Shown: positions 33,862 to 44,890 of the stretch, piece by piece | Layout: every line of letters starts with the position of its first letter | Position numbering within the stretch: position 1 is the first letter of the stretch | Assembly: GCA_022376925.1 (NCBI GenBank) | Contig: JAIOJX010000031.1 | Span: 135,984,854 to 136,048,853 of the forward strand | DNA length: 64,000 nucleotides | Direction of reading: 5' to 3' | Source of the DNA: Tragulus kanchil | Taxonomy: Eukaryota > Chordata > Mammalia > Artiodactyla > Tragulidae | The notes under the pieces: generated by a model | Seen by the model: the letters and a program-made list of their open reading frames with translations, nothing else | What the model was told of the DNA's origin: nothing | Database searches by the model: none | Made by a program: the position numbers and the translations under genes

Positions 33862-35725
33862 ACAAAAAACTGGTTCTTTGAAAAGGTAAACAAAATTGAC
33901 AAGCCACTGGCCAGACTCATCAAGAAAAAGAGAGAAGAACCAGATCAACAAAATCAAAAATGAAAAAGGAGAGATTACAACAGAGAACGCAGAAATCCAA
34001 AAGATTATAAGAGACTATTATGAACAACTCTATGGCAACAAAACCTGGAAGAAATGGACAGCTTCCTGGGGAAGATTAATCTCCCAAGACTGAGCCAGGA
34101 AGAAACAGAAACTTTGAACAACCCAATCACAAGCTCAGAAATCGAATTTGTGATTAAAATTCTACCCAAAAATAAAATCCCAGGGCCAGATGGCTTCACA
34201 GGTGAATTCTACCAAACATTTAAAGAAGAGCTAATGCCTGTCCTTCTAAAACTCTTCCAAAAAATTGCACCGGAAGGAACACTTCCAAACACATTCTATG
34301 AGGCCGCCATCGCCCTGATACCAAAACCAGGCAAAGACAACACAAAAAAAGAAAATTATAGGCCAATTTCACTGATGAACTCAGATGCCAAAATCCTCAA
34401 CAAAATCCTAGCAAACAGAATTCAACGACACATCAAAAAACTCACATTACGATCAAGTCGGATTCATCCCAGGCATGCAAGGATTCTTCAATATCTGCAA
34501 ATCAATCAATGTGATACACCATATCAACAAATTGAGAGACAAAAATCACGTGATCATCTCAATAGAAATGCAAGAAAAAGCCTTCGAAACAAAGAATCAA
34601 TCATTGATAAACTCTAGAGATCAACTACAGGAAAAAAAACCGCTAAAAAACACAAACACATGGAGATTAAACAACACATACCTAAAAAACCAACTGATCA
34701 CTGAGGAAATCAAAGGAGAAATTTAAAAATTCCTAGAAGAAAATGACAATGAACATATGACCGTGCAAAACCTATGGGATACCGCAAAAGCAGTTCTAAG
34801 AGGGAAATTTATAGCAATACAGTCCTTCCTCAAGAAACTAGGAAAATATGAAGCAGATGACCTAAACCTACACTTAAAACAACTGGAGAAACAAGAACAA
34901 AAACACCCCAAAGTCAGCAGAAGAGAAATCATAAAGACTAGAGCAGAAATAAATGAGAAAGAAATGAAAGAAACTATAGTAAAGATAAATAAAACAAAAA
35001 ACTGGTTCTTTGAAAAGGTAAACAAAATTGACAAGCCACTGGCCAGACTCATCAAGAAAAAGAGAGAAGAACCAGATCAACAAAATCAAAAATGAAAAAG
35101 GAGAGATTACAACAGAGAACGCAGAAATCCAAAAGATTATAAGAGACTATTATGAACAACTCTATGGCAACAAAACCTGGAAGAAATGGACAGCTTCCTG
35201 GGGAAGATTAATCTCCCAAGACTGAGCCAGGAAGAAACAGAAACTTTGAACAACCCAATCACAAGCTCAGAAATCGAATTTGTGATTAAAATTCTACCCA
35301 AAAATAAAATCCCAGGGCCAGATGGCTTCACAGGTGAATTCTACCAAACATTTAAAGAAGAGCTAATGCCTGTCCTTCTAAAACTCTTCCAAAAAATTGC
35401 ACCGGAAGGAACACTTCCAAACACATTCTATGAGGCCGCCATCGCCCTGATACCAAAACCAGGCAAAGACAACACAAAAAAAGAAAATTATAGGCCAATT
35501 TCACTGATGAACTCAGATGCCAAAATCCTCAACAAAATCCTAGCAAACAGAATTCAACGACACATCAAAAAACTCACATTACGATCAAGTCGGATTCATC
35601 CCAGGCATGCAAGGATTCTTCAATATCTGCAAATCAATCAATGTGATACACCATATCAACAAATTGAGAGACAAAAATCACGTGATCATCTCAATAGATG
35701 CAGAAAAAGCCTTCGACAAAGTACA
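33483..35725. repeat. Tandem duplication D12 (1.11 kb x2)
   Basis: Copy A is 33483-34594 and copy B 34614-35725. The last ~40 bp of copy A (34560-34613) are a noisy version of the sequence seen cleanly in copy B, with inserted A residues. The segment shared with D11 occurs three times (32363, 33483, 34614). Confidence 0.92.
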
Positions 35726-37855
35726 ACATCCATTTATGATAAAAACTCTTCAGAAAATGGGCATAGAAGGAACTATCTCAACATAATAAAAGCCATATAT
35801 GAGAAGCCCACAGCGAACATTATCCTCAATGGTGAAAAACTCAAAGCATTCCCTCTAAGATCAGGAACAAGACTGGGGTGTCCACTTTCACCACTACATT
35901 CAATATAGTCCTGGAAATTCTAGCAACAGCAATAAGAGAAGAGAAAGAAATCAAAGGAATCCAGACTGGAAAGGAAGAAGTAAAGTTATCCCTTTTTGCA
36001 GATGACATATTATACGTAGAAAATCCCAAAGACACTATTACAAAGCTACTAGAGCTAATCAACGAATTCAGCAAAGTCGCAGGATACAAAGTCAACACAC
36101 AGAAATCACTGGCATTCCTATACACAAACAATGAAAAATCAGAAAAGGAAACCAAAGAGGCAATCCCCTTGACCACTGCAACCAAAAGAATCAAATACCT
36201 AGGAATAAACCTACTCAAAGAAACAAAAGAACTGTACACTGAAAATTACAAGACACTCATGAGAGACACTAAAGAAGACTTAAACAGATGGAGAGATATT
36301 CCATGTTCCTGGGTCAGAAGAATCAATATTGTGAAAATGACCATACTACCAAATATCGTCTACAGATTCAATGCAATACCTATTCAACTACCATTGACAT
36401 TTTTCACAGAACTAGACCAAAGAATAACACAGTTCACATGGAAACACAAAAGGCTCCGAATAGCCAGAGCAATCCTGAGCAAGAAAAACGGAACTGGAGG
36501 AATCAGCCTCCCTAACTTCAGACTATATTACAAAGCAACAGTCATCAAGACAGTATGGTACTGGCACAAAAACAGAGCTATAGACCAATGGAACAAGATT
36601 GAGAACCAGAGATAACCCCACGTACCTATGGGTACCTTATTTTTGACAAAGGAGGCGAAACTATAAAATGGGACAAAGACAGCCTCTTCAACAAATGGTG
36701 CTGGGAAAATCGACAGCTACATGCAAAAACTGAAGTTGGAATATTCCCTGACACCATACAGAAAGATCAACTCAAAATGGATTAAAGTACAACATCCATT
36801 TATGATAAAAACTCTTCAGAAAATGGGCATAGAAGGAACTATCTCAACATAATAAAAGCCATATATGAGAAGCCCACAGCGAACATTATCCTCAATGGTG
36901 AAAAACTCAAAGCATTCCCTCTAAGATCAGGAACAAGACTGGGGTGTCCACTTTCACCACTACATTCAATATAGTCCTGGAAATTCTAGCAACAGCAATA
37001 AGAGAAGAGAAAGAAATCAAAGGAATCCAGACTGGAAAGGAAGAAGTAAAGTTATCCCTTTTTGCAGATGACATATTATACGTAGAAAATCCCAAAGACA
37101 CTATTACAAAGCTACTAGAGCTAATCAACGAATTCAGCAAAGTCGCAGGATACAAAGTCAACACACAGAAATCACTGGCATTCCTATACACAAACAATGA
37201 AAAATCAGAAAAGGAAACCAAAGAGGCAATCCCCTTGACCACTGCAACCAAAAGAATCAAATACCTAGGAATAAACCTACTCAAAGAAACAAAAGAACTG
37301 TACACTGAAAATTACAAGACACTCATGAGAGACACTAAAGAAGACTTAAACAGATGGAGAGATATTCCATGTTCCTGGGTCAGAAGAATCAATATTGTGA
37401 AAATGACCATACTACCAAATATCGTCTACAGATTCAATGCAATACCTATTCAACTACCATTGACATTTTTCACAGAACTAGACCAAAGAATAACACAGTT
37501 CACATGGAAACACAAAAGGCTCCGAATAGCCAGAGCAATCCTGAGCAAGAAAAACGGAACTGGAGGAATCAGCCTCCCTAACTTCAGACTATATTACAAA
37601 GCAACAGTCATCAAGACAGTATGGTACTGGCACAAAAACAGAGCTATAGACCAATGGAACAAGATTGAGAACCAGAGATAACCCCACGTACCTATGGGTA
37701 CCTTATTTTTGACAAAGGAGGCGAAACTATAAAATGGGACAAAGACAGCCTCTTCAACAAATGGTGCTGGGAAAATCGGACAGCTACATGCAAAAAACTG
37801 AAGTTGGAATATTCCCTGACACCATACAGAAAGATCAACTCAAAATGGATTAAAG
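35718..37855. repeat. Tandem duplication D13 (1.07 kb x2)
   Basis: Copy A is 35718-36786 and copy B 36784-37855, joined through a shared AAAG. Copy A lacks one G near 36711 and one A near 36728, both homopolymer positions close to its right end. The unit covers the L1 reverse-transcriptase FADD region. Confidence 0.93.
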
Positions 37856-39910
37856 ACCTAAATGTAAGACCAGAAACCATCAAACTCTTAGAGGAGAATA
37901 TAGGCAAAACACTCAATGACATAATCAAAGCAAGATCTTCTACGATCCACCTACTAGAATAGCGGAACTAAAAACAAAAATAAATAAGCGAAACCTAATG
38001 AAGCTTAAAAGATTTTGTACAGCAAAAGAAACTACAAAAAAGCTGACCAGGGCTTCCCCTGGTGGTCCAGTGGGTAAGGACACCGCCTTGCAGTGCAAGG
38101 GGTGCCGGTTCGATCCCTGGCCTGGGAAGATCCCACGTGCCGCGGAGCGGCTGGACCGATGTGTCCAATCACAGAGCCGGAGCTCTGGGGCGCATGCGCC
38201 CAGAGCCGGCGCTCTGCAACGACAGAGGCCACTACGATGGGAGGCCCACAGGAGCCAAAGAACAAAGATGGATGAAAATGGAGAAATGGAAGACCAATAG
38301 AAGTGGCCTGCCTGCTCCCCTCCCTCCCCAACCTGACCCCCACCCAAAATAAATAAATAAAAATAAATCTTAAAAAAAAAAAAAAAGCTGGACACCCCAC
38401 AGAGTGGGAGAAAATCATAGCAAATGAAACAACAGACAAAGAATTAATCTCCAAAATCTACAAGCAACTCAGACAACTCAGCACCAGAAAAATGAACAAC
38501 CCAATCAAAAAATGGGAAAAAGATCTAAAATGACGCCTCTCCAAAGAGGACATACAGATGGCCCAAAAGCACATGAAACGATGCTCAACTTTACTTATTA
38601 TTAGAGAAATGCAAATTAAAACTTCAATGAGATATCACCTCACACCCGTCAGAATGGCCATCTTCAAAAAATCTGCAGACAATAAATGCTGGAGAGGGTG
38701 CGGAGAAAAGGGAACCCTCTTGCATTGCTGGTGGGAATGTCAATTGATACAGCCTCTATGGAAGACAGGATGGAGATTCCTTAAAAAACTAAAAATAGAA
38801 GCACCCTATGACCCAGCAATCCCACTATTAGGCTTATATCCTGAAAATCGGACAGCTACATGCAAAAACTGAGGAAATTCCCTGACACCATACAGAAAGA
38901 TCAACTCAAAATGGATTAAAGACCTAAATGTAAGACCAGAAACCATCAAACTCTTAGAGGAGAATATAGGCAAAACACTCAATGACATAATCAAAGCAAG
39001 ATCTTCTACGATCCACCTACTAGAATAGCGGAACTAAAAACAAAAATAAATAAGCGAAACCTAATGAAGCTTAAAAGATTTTGTACAGCAAAAGAAACTA
39101 CAAAAAAGCTGACCAGGGCTTCCCCTGGTGGTCCAGTGGGTAAGGACACCGCCTTGCAGTGCAAGGGGTGCCGGTTCGATCCCTGGCCTGGGAAGATCCC
39201 ACGTGCCGCGGAGCGGCTGGACCGATGTGTCCAATCACAGAGCCGGAGCTCTGGGGCGCATGCGCCCAGAGCCGGCGCTCTGCAACGACAGAGGCCACTA
39301 CGATGGGAGGCCCACAGGAGCCAAAGAACAAAGATGGATGAAAATGGAGAAATGGAAGACCAATAGAAGTGGCCTGCCTGCTCCCCTCCCTCCCCAACCT
39401 GACCCCCACCCAAAATAAATAAATAAAAATAAATCTTAAAAAAAAAAAAAAAGCTGGACACCCCACAGAGTGGGAGAAAATCATAGCAAATGAAACAACA
39501 GACAAAGAATTAATCTCCAAAATCTACAAGCAACTCAGACAACTCAGCACCAGAAAAATGAACAACCCAATCAAAAAATGGGAAAAAGATCTAAAATGAC
39601 GCCTCTCCAAAGAGGACATACAGATGGCCCAAAAGCACATGAAACGATGCTCAACTTTACTTATTATTAGAGAAATGCAAATTAAAACTTCAATGAGATA
39701 TCACCTCACACCCGTCAGAATGGCCATCTTCAAAAAATCTGCAGACAATAAATGCTGGAGAGGGTGCGGAGAAAAGGGAACCCTCTTGCATTGCTGGTGG
39801 GAATGTCAATTGATACAGCCTCTATGGAAGACAGGATGGAGATTCCTTTAAAAACTAAAAATAGAAGCATCCTATGACCCAGCAATCCCACTATTAGGCT
39901 TATATCCTGA
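37771..39910. repeat. Tandem duplication D14 (1.07 kb x2)
   Basis: Copy A is 37771-38844 and copy B about 38843-39910. Here the first 35 bp of copy B are noisy (several bases lost near 38870). The unit contains a SINE inserted in L1 ORF2. Its first 85 bp are also the end of D13, so they occur three times. Confidence 0.92.
38050..38386 (+). mobile_element. CHR-like tRNA-Glu SINE in L1 ORF2
   Basis: GAGCC subtype inserted in the L1 between ACTACAAAAAAGCTGACCAG and ACACCCCACAGAGTGGG. Target-site duplication around AAAAAGCTG(G)AC. It disrupts ORF2. Second copy at 39116-39452 through D14. Confidence 0.9.
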
Positions 39911-42066
39911 TGAAATCAAAACTGAAAGAAGCACCTGTACCCCAATGTTCATTGCAGCTCTCTATACAATAGCCAGAACATGGAAGCAACCTAGATGTCC
40001 ATCGACGAATGAATGGATAAAGAAGCTCTGGTACATATATACAATGGAATACTACTCAGCTGTTAAAAGAAATGCAGAAGACTCAGTCCTAATGAAGTGG
40101 CTGGCTCTAGAACCTACCATAAAAAGTGAAGTAAGTCAAAAAGAGAAAGACAAATACAGTATACTAACACACATATGGAATCTAGTAGGACAGTCTTGAT
40201 AACGCACGCAGTGAATTCATGGAAAAACAGACAGAGCATAGACATAGGCACATTGTGGGGAAGAAATAGGGAGGGGGAGGCATGGAGGGGGTAATATGGA
40301 AATCTATACTGTCATGTGTGGAAAAGATAGCTATTGTCATTGTGCTAAGGGAATAGGAGTGCTCACAATGGCATGGGGTGATGGTCTGGAGGGGTGGGAT
40401 GGGGGGAACTGGGGGGGTGGGGACCATGGATATGCATATGACTGATCTGGGAACATACATGTCTGTGAACAACAAAACTCTGTAAAACCTTTAAAATAAA
40501 GAATTGGGAAAAAAAAAAAAAAAAAAAAGTAGAGATATCACTTTGCTTACAAAGGTCCGAATAGTCAAAGCTACAGTTTTTCTAGTAGTCATGTATGGAT
40601 ATAAGAGTTGGACCGTAAAGAAGGCTGAGCACCGAAAATTGATGCTTCAGACTATGGTGCTGGAGAAACTTCTTGAGAATCCCTTGCACAGCAAGGAGAT
40701 CAAACCAGTCAACCCTAAAGGAAATCAACCCTGAAGGGAAGAACTGGTGCTGAAACTGAAGCTCCACTGTACCAACTCATTGGAAAAGACCTTGATGTTG
40801 GCAAAGTCTGAGGGCAAGAGGAGAACGAGGCAACAAAGGATGAGACAGTTGGATGGCATCACCTATAGCAAATTATTATAAGAGAAGAAATTCAATGAGA
40901 TATCACCTCACACCCGTCAGAATGGCCATCTTCAAAAAATCTGCAGACAATAAATGCTGGAGAGGGTGCGGAGAAAAGGGAACCCTCTTGCATTGCTGGT
41001 GGGAATGTCAATTGATACAGCCTCTATGGAAGACAGGATGGAGATTCCTTAAAAAACTAAAAATAGAAGCATCCTATGACCCAGCAATCCCACTATTAGG
41101 CTTATATCCTGATGAAATCAAAACTGAAAGAAGCACCTGTACCCCAATGTTCATTGCAGCTCTCTATACAATAGCCAGAACATGGAAGCAACCTAGATGT
41201 CCATCGACGAATGAATGGATAAAGAAGCTCTGGTACATATATACAATGGAATACTACTCAGCTGTTAAAAGAAATGCAGAAGACTCAGTCCTAATGAAGT
41301 GGCTGGCTCTAGAACCTACCATAAAAAGTGAAGTAAGTCAAAAAGAGAAAGACAAATACAGTATACTAACACACATATGGAATCTAGTAGGACAGTCTTG
41401 ATAACGCACGCAGTGAATTCATGGAAAAACAGACAGAGCATAGACATAGGCACATTGTGGGGAAGAAATAGGGAGGGGGAGGCATGGAGGGAGTAATATG
41501 GAAATCTATACTGTCATGTGTGGAAAAGATAGCTATTGTCATTGTGCTAAGGGAATAGGAGTGCTCACAATGGCATGGGGTGATGGTCTGGAGGGGTGGG
41601 ATGGGGGGAACTAGGCGGGTGGGGACCATGGATATGCATATGACTGATCTGGGAACATACATGTCTGTGAACAACAAAACTCTGTAAAACCTTTAAAATA
41701 AAGAATTGGGAAAAAAAAAAAAAAAAAAAAAGTAGAGATATCACTTTGCTTACAAAGGTCCGAATAGTCAAAGCTACAGTTTTTCTAGTAGTCATGTATG
41801 GATATAAGAGTTGGACCGTAAAGAAGGCTGAGCACCGAAAATTGATGCTTCAGACTATGGTGCTGGAGAAACTTCTTGAGAATCCCTTGCACAGCAAGGA
41901 GATCAAACCAGTCAACCCTAAAGGAAATCAACCCTGAAGGGAAGAACTGGTGCTGAAACTGAAGCTCCACTGTACCAACTCATTGGAAAAGACCTTGATG
42001 TTGGCAAAGTCTGAGGGCAAGAGGAGAACGAGGCAACAAAGGATGAGACAGTTGGATGGCATCACT
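39689..42066. repeat. Tandem duplication D15 (1.17 kb x2)
   Basis: Copy A is 39689-40862 and copy B 40891-42066, with a 28-bp spacer. The unit spans the end of L1 ORF2, the 3' UTR, the poly-A tail and the resumed BovB sequence. Differences are homopolymer or C-run changes (39848, the G runs near 40410, poly-A length). The first ~220 bp occur three times (38623, 39689, 40891). Confidence 0.93.
41402..41730 (+). mobile_element. L1 3' UTR and poly-A
   Basis: G-rich 3' UTR (GGAGGGGTGGGATGGGGGG near 41590), an ATAAAG signal-like site near 41699, then about 20 A. The duplicate is at 40200-40528. The G-rich tract differs slightly between copies. Confidence 0.8.
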
Positions 42067-42125
42067 GACTCAATGGATATGAGCCTGAGCAAACTCAAGG
42101 AGACAGTGAAGGACAGGGAAGCCTA
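41731..42125 (+). mobile_element. BovB LINE, right part after the L1
   Basis: The sequence resumes at AGTAGAG directly after the L1 poly-A and continues the BovB frame: TKVRIVKATVFLVVMYGYKS, then WTVKKAEHRKLMLQTMVLEK. It ends in degenerate 3' sequence near 42125. The other copy (40529-40862) comes from D15. With the left part it makes one BovB element of about 1.4 kb after collapse, 5'-truncated and degenerate. Confidence 0.88.
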
Positions 42126-42309
42126 GCATGCTTCAGTTGAACAACAAAAACAACCCACTCTAACTATCTTTTAAAGTTTTGATTTTAAAGTCAATCTGAG
42201 TTGTAAAGATGTTTGTATTTTTTGTTTTAAATGTTTAATTATGCAAATAAAAGTCTTCCTTGATTCCTCAGTGATAACTTTTAATTTATTAATACTACAT
42301 ATAAAAATT

Positions 42310-42410
42310 TGAGGTGGGAAGGAGGGGATATACATATGACTAATCTGGGAACATGCATATCTGTAAACAACAAAACTCTGTAAAAGTTAAAAGTAAAATA
42401 AAAGTTTAAA
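42310..42410 (+). mobile_element. L1 3'-UTR stub
   Basis: The last ~100 bp match the 3' UTR seen at 63230-63320 (GACTAATCTGGGAACATGCA, then AACAACAAAACTCTGTAAAAG), ending in an A-rich tail. A very short 5'-truncated insertion. Confidence 0.7.
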
Positions 42411-42424
42411 AAAATATATTTTGT

Positions 42425-42960
42425 GGGGTTTTAAAAGCAAATTATAAATAGAACCACAGTATGATCCAGCAACTTTAATTCTGGGTATTTATCTGAATAA
42501 AATGAAAAACACTAACTTGAAAGATACATGCATTCCATGTTCATTTGAGTATTATTCAATAAACAGAAAAACCTAAAAGTCCATTAATGTATAATCAGTA
42601 AACAAAATGTGGAGTATGATTAAGCCATTAAAAAAATAAAATTTTGCCATCTGCAACAACATGGATGGACCTTGTGGGCATTATGCTAAGTGAAGTAAGA
42701 GAGTGAAATACACAGTCTCACTTCTGTGTGAAACCAAAAAAAAAAAACCTAGGAGCTCATATACCCAGATAAGATTGGTGGTTACCAGAGGCAAGAACCT
42801 GGAAGTGGGTGGGTGAAACAGATGAAGAGTGTCCGAAAGGAACAAATTAACAGTTCTAAAATAAGTAATAGAGATAAAATATTCAGCATGGTGACTATAG
42901 CTAATATTGTACTATACAGCTGAAAATTCTCATCACAAGAAAATTTTTTTTATAAAAAAT
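42425..42960 (+). mobile_element. Old L1M-type 3' fragment
   Basis: Diverged L1 ORF2 C-terminus and 3' UTR signature text (TATGATCCAGCAACTTTAAT, ATGGATGGACCTTGTGGGCA, CATGGTGACTATAGCTAAT), ending in CTCATCACAAGAAAA. An ancient mammalian L1. Confidence 0.75.
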
Positions 42961-43241
42961 GATTAATACAAGTATTGTTCTATACTTTTTTCTTAAATTA
43001 CAGTGTTTTAGAGAATTTTTTCCATGTCAGTACTTTAAAAATCTGCATCAGTCTTTCTAATTAGTACATAATGTTTCCTAAAACATGCACCCTACTTAAC
43101 CATTACCCTACTGATGATATTTGGCTCAATAACGTTTTTGCAATTACAGTATTGTCTGAAAATCCTAGTAAATATTTTATTGTGTATTATAGAAAATTGT
43201 ATCTCTAGGCTACATATCTATTGATAAAGAAGCCTAGATTA

Positions 43242-43578
43242 GGGCTTCCCCTGGTGGTCCAGTGGGTAAGGACAACGCCTTGCAGTGCAAGGGGCGCCGG
43301 TTCGAGCCCTGGCCTGGGAAGATCCCATGTGCCGCAGAGCAGTTGGATTGTGTCCAATCACCGAGCCGGAGCTCTGGAGCGCATGTGCCCAGAGCCGGTG
43401 CTCTGCAACGACAGATGCCACCGCGATGGGAGGCCCACAGGAGCCAAAGAACAAAGACGGATGAAAATGGAGAAATGAGAGACCAATAGAAGTGGCCCGC
43501 CCACCCCCTCCCTCCCCAACCCAACCCTCGCCCAAAGTAAATAAATAAATAAATCTTTAAAAAAAAAAAAAAAAAAAA
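43242..43578 (+). mobile_element. CHR-like tRNA-Glu SINE
   Basis: GAGCC subtype with long A tail. Perfect target-site duplication AAGAAGCCTAGATTA at 43227-43241 and 43579-43593. It lies in otherwise unique intron and is not duplicated. Confidence 0.92.
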
Positions 43579-43593
43579 AAGAAGCCTAGATTA

Positions 43594-44176
43594 AGACAGC
43601 CATGCCAAATTTATACTCTCATGAAAGCATTTATTTTTGCCATAATTATAAAGGCACTTAAAAATCCTTAACACCTTTGTCAGAATATGGGCAAAAAGAA
43701 AGGTATTTTATATCGACAGCATTTCCCAGATAATTAGTTATATTTCCAGGTATATATTACTTATTTCCACTTTAATAAATTCTCTGGTTATTAAAACTGA
43801 AATTTTCTAGATTCCACTGACAATAAGAACTTGATAAACTGCAGAGATTTTTAAAAAAATTATATTCTTCTCAATTCCCTATACTCTATGGACTAGCCAA
43901 ATCAAATCTTACTTTTAAGAAATTTAGTTGTAAAAATTAGTATTTGAGTACCTATAACATATCAAGCTTTCTTCATGTTAGACATTTTCATATACACTTT
44001 ATCTATACTTTAATCCTCTAAGGTTGGTACTATAATCTATGCATATACAAGTAACCAGAAGCTGTTCGTGGAGGTTAATCTGTTAAGAGTTACCAAACTA
44101 GAGTCTGAATCTGAAGCCAGATCTTCCATTTAACAACATATAGTATATGTCCGTATTATACCAAACTGATTCCCAG
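43594..44176. other. Unassigned single-copy intron
   Basis: AT-rich; GAATCTGAAGCCAGATCTTCC near 44107 recalls MIR-like text but is too short to call. Confidence 0.5.
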
Positions 44177-44204
44177 GATTTGAGTACTCTAAATCCTTCT
44201 TAAG

Positions 44205-44255
44205 GGTGACCCTGGTGGCTCAGTGATGAAGAATCCACCTGCTCTAAATGAAGAA
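44205..44255 (+). mobile_element. SINE head remnant
   Basis: GACCCTGGTGGCTCAGTGATG, AAGAATCCACCTGCTCTAAA resembles the first ~45 bp of a Bov-tA head. Second copy at 45354-45403 (D16). Confidence 0.55.
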
Positions 44256-44399
44256 GACATGGATAGTCTTATTAAATAACAGAATCTTCGGAAACTCAAA
44301 ATGTAAAATAATGAATTGCTTCTCACTTATCACCCTCATTTACATAAAACGACTCTCTGTTGGCTGTTCTCCTACAGCTGACATTTTTTCTCAGTCAAC

Positions 44400-44890
44400 A
44401 GGACCTCCCTACCCACTTCTACACTTTAAGACTGGAGTCTGCTAGAGTTCAGTCCTTGAACTGCTTCCTCTTCCTACCCTGTAGACTGTAGAACTAGTTC
44501 ATCCATTTCCATGATGTCAACAACAGTGATGATTCAAAACTTCTATCTCTAGCTAAGGCTACTCCCTGAGCATGACTGTATTTCCAACTGGGGGGAAAAA
44601 AAGCCCACATAGATGATATTTCACGACTATATGCAAAACTTAGTTTCTTCAGCTTTCCCTCAAAACTTGTCTTCCCTTTTATCTTCCTCTTCTAACCACT
44701 GATCCCAGTAAGAAATCTGGGAGTCATTCTAAAGTCTTCCTGCTCCTTCAAATGATTCTAGCTCCTTAACACTTGTAGTATTTGCCCCTTTTCACTGTCC
44801 TTTTGACGCCTCTACCTTATCTCATTTCTCACCTGAACAACTGGTATATTGAAGGATCTCAGAAATATTTGTTGAATAAAAAAAAAATAA
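44400..44890 (+). mobile_element. L2-like fragment
   Basis: Pyrimidine-rich L2-like 3' region with GACTGTAGAACTAGTTC, AAATCTGGGAGTCATTCTAA and a terminal AGAAATATTTGTTGAATAAA. The duplicate is at 45548-46030 (D16). Confidence 0.5.

Larger units (their letters stand above)
31668..41401 (+). pseudogene. L1 ORF2 (endonuclease-reverse transcriptase), broken
   Basis: ATG at 31668, stop at 41401. After collapse of D11-D15 and removal of one SINE it is about 3.8 kb (about 1,270 codons). AP-endonuclease signatures are visible: LNVNGLN (about 31700), QETH (31788), VGDFN (32087), SDHN (32342). RT blocks include [14 protein letters not shown] (34170 and 35302) and catalytic FADD (35995 and 37061). A Cys-rich C-terminal [18 protein letters not shown] lies near 38685, 39751 and 40953. 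Lesions include TGA at codon 23 (31734), a 4-nt deletion near 31870, TAA near 32471 and frameshifts near 32390, 34050, 34440 and 35880. It is a dead retrotransposon gene. Confidence 0.85.
27188..41731 (+). mobile_element. Full-length ruminant L1, inserted in BovB (length inflated by D10-D15)
   Basis: The 5' end begins GTAGGGGAGCCAAGATGGCGG, and the 3' end is a poly-A tract at 41711-41730. Flanking target-site duplication: AAAAAGTAGAG at 26832-26842 and the matching A-run plus AGTAGAG ending at 41737. As written the element spans 14.5 kb. Removing six internal tandem duplications and two SINEs leaves about 7.05 kb, a normal full-length size. The order is 5' UTR, ORF1, ORF2, 3' UTR, poly-A. Stops and frameshifts show it is inactive. 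It lies antisense to C16orf87 in intron 2. Confidence 0.9.
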
